Part shown: positions 63,061 to 64,000 of the stretch, piece by piece
How positions within the stretch are numbered: position 1 is the first letter of the stretch
Layout: each line of letters starts with the position of its first letter
Assembly (NCBI GenBank): GCA_029706075.1
Contig: JAINUG010000004.1
Span: forward strand, 418,547 to 482,546
Length of the DNA: 64,000 bases
Direction of reading: 5' to 3'
Origin: Aldrovandia affinis
Lineage: Eukaryota; Chordata; Actinopteri; Notacanthiformes; Halosauridae
Program-made: the position numbers and the translations under genes
Notes under the pieces: model-generated
Told to the model about the DNA's origin: nothing
Seen by the model: only the letters and a program-made list of their open reading frames with translations
Database searches by the model: none

Positions 63061-64000
63061 GTGAGCCAGCTCTTAACGCTTTTCCCACCTTTTTCTCCCA
63101 TTTGGGAATGTCCAATCGTATTCTAAGCTGCGCTCGCTGCAACCTCTGCTGTCAGTTCTGCAGTGTAGATGAGTATGTGCTCTCCTCCGAAATGTGTGAT
63201 GTCAGCACTGGCACGGTCTGGATTTGATACCACACCACGGGGCTCATCCACACACTAGAACAGGGTCTTAACAGGATGAGCCCCAGAGCAGACAGTGGAC
63301 CAACTCTTAAACTTCCCCCAAAGCTCCAGCTGTGTGAGGACCTGGGGAAACACGGGTTTGAGACTCCAGTGGATACTCCAGATCTGTTGTAGGGAAAATA
63401 ATTCACCCTCTGGCACCAGATTAAGGTTGTGCATCAGATAATCCAAGTATGGATATATCACATGCGTATCACTGCCACATTTAGGCAAATTCATTAGGTT
63501 TCCGTGCCAATAAAACAAAACACAACTAATCATGAGAAAACAGGCGTTGTCACAACAGACGTGTTCCAAAACACAAACGAGGATCTGAGACCTGAGACCT
63601 GAAAAGCTTCAGGTCGGAAACGGCCAAGCACTGGTAAGACGCTTGTGGATTCATCAGTGCGTGCAACAAAGCTTTCAGACAAAATGTTTTTAAAATGGCT
63701 AAGAACATTTGTACTTTTTAGAAACTTTTTAATAGTTTTAAGTATCAATGGTTGCTCTCATTATATAATTTACAGTTGCTTGTGTTGTTTTAATTAATTG
63801 CCATTTTGCTGTATAAAATGGATGCACTTTTTCTGATGTGCTTGCGCATGTATTTTCTTTTGCTTCATATTTCTGATCCATACTTTTTGATCTGTAGTTT
63901 ATTGGGGACAGGTGTTGGAAATGAGCTTTTGGCTATAAACGCTTAAAGCAATGCACCTCATGCTTGTTTTTTTTTTTAAACATTGTAACAATGTCCCTGA
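63061..64000. other. traf6: traf6 first coding intron (partial)
   Basis: No further traf6 exon appears before the window ends. The sequence is unique and AT-rich on the right, with no recognised element. Confidence 0.6.

Noticed and set aside
63152-63748. Minus-strand frames in the traf6 intron
   Set aside because: Short, overlapping, with no family signature, and on the opposite strand to traf6.

Overview
The window is vertebrate nuclear DNA, almost certainly from a teleost fish. It has intron-rich genes with canonical splice sites. Its repeat set is typical of fish: a Rex3-type RTE LINE, Tc1-like and hAT DNA transposons, tRNA-headed SINEs with the tail GCAGACGCTCTTATCC, and very many CA/GA microsatellites. 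The SINE tail type and moderate intron sizes would suit an early-branching teleost such as an elopomorph, but that is a weak guess. Gene identities rest on protein similarity recalled from the human orthologues and on exact splice-phase bookkeeping.

Layout. (1) 1-21.2 kb: no recognisable gene. The first ~16.5 kb is almost free of mobile elements and keeps many CpGs, as regulatory flanks of developmental loci often do. Beyond it repeats begin, next to two good CTCF-like motifs at 16.8 and 18.0 kb. (2) 21.25-48.4 kb, minus strand: a complete ttc17 gene. All 25 coding exons can be placed and the phases close exactly, giving a predicted 1,266-residue protein. It has a signal peptide and three TPR clusters, and is a ciliogenesis and actin-organisation factor. 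Its 10.8-kb intron 16 holds a nest of transposons: a Tc1-like remnant, a hAT element with 8-bp target duplications carrying a nested ~3.1-kb Rex3, a CR1-like LINE end, a SINE, a THAP-domain fragment and another Tc1-like copy. (3) 48.9-58.3 kb, minus strand: a complete api5 gene of 14 coding exons and 528 residues, an anti-apoptotic HEAT/ARM-repeat nuclear protein, head-to-tail with ttc17 as in mammals. (4) 58.3-62.7 kb: a divergent intergenic region. (5) 62.7 kb to the end, plus strand: the first coding exon of traf6 (N-terminus and most of the RING finger). The rest of traf6 lies beyond the window.

The most unusual signal is in ttc17. Many of its 5' splice sites sit directly against a minisatellite or other simple repeat on the intron side. 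In intron 9 a 40-bp repeat carries copies of the exon-9 end plus its donor. Many acceptors likewise use microsatellites as their pyrimidine tract, and one acceptor (exon 12) lies at the (TAATG)n tail of a SINE. api5, next door, lacks the donor pattern. Other notable points: an in-frame cassette exon (17) between a ~380-bp TG-rich tract and a minisatellite; an apparent one-base deletion at the ttc17 stop that would add 81 residues; and a GC-AG intron in api5.
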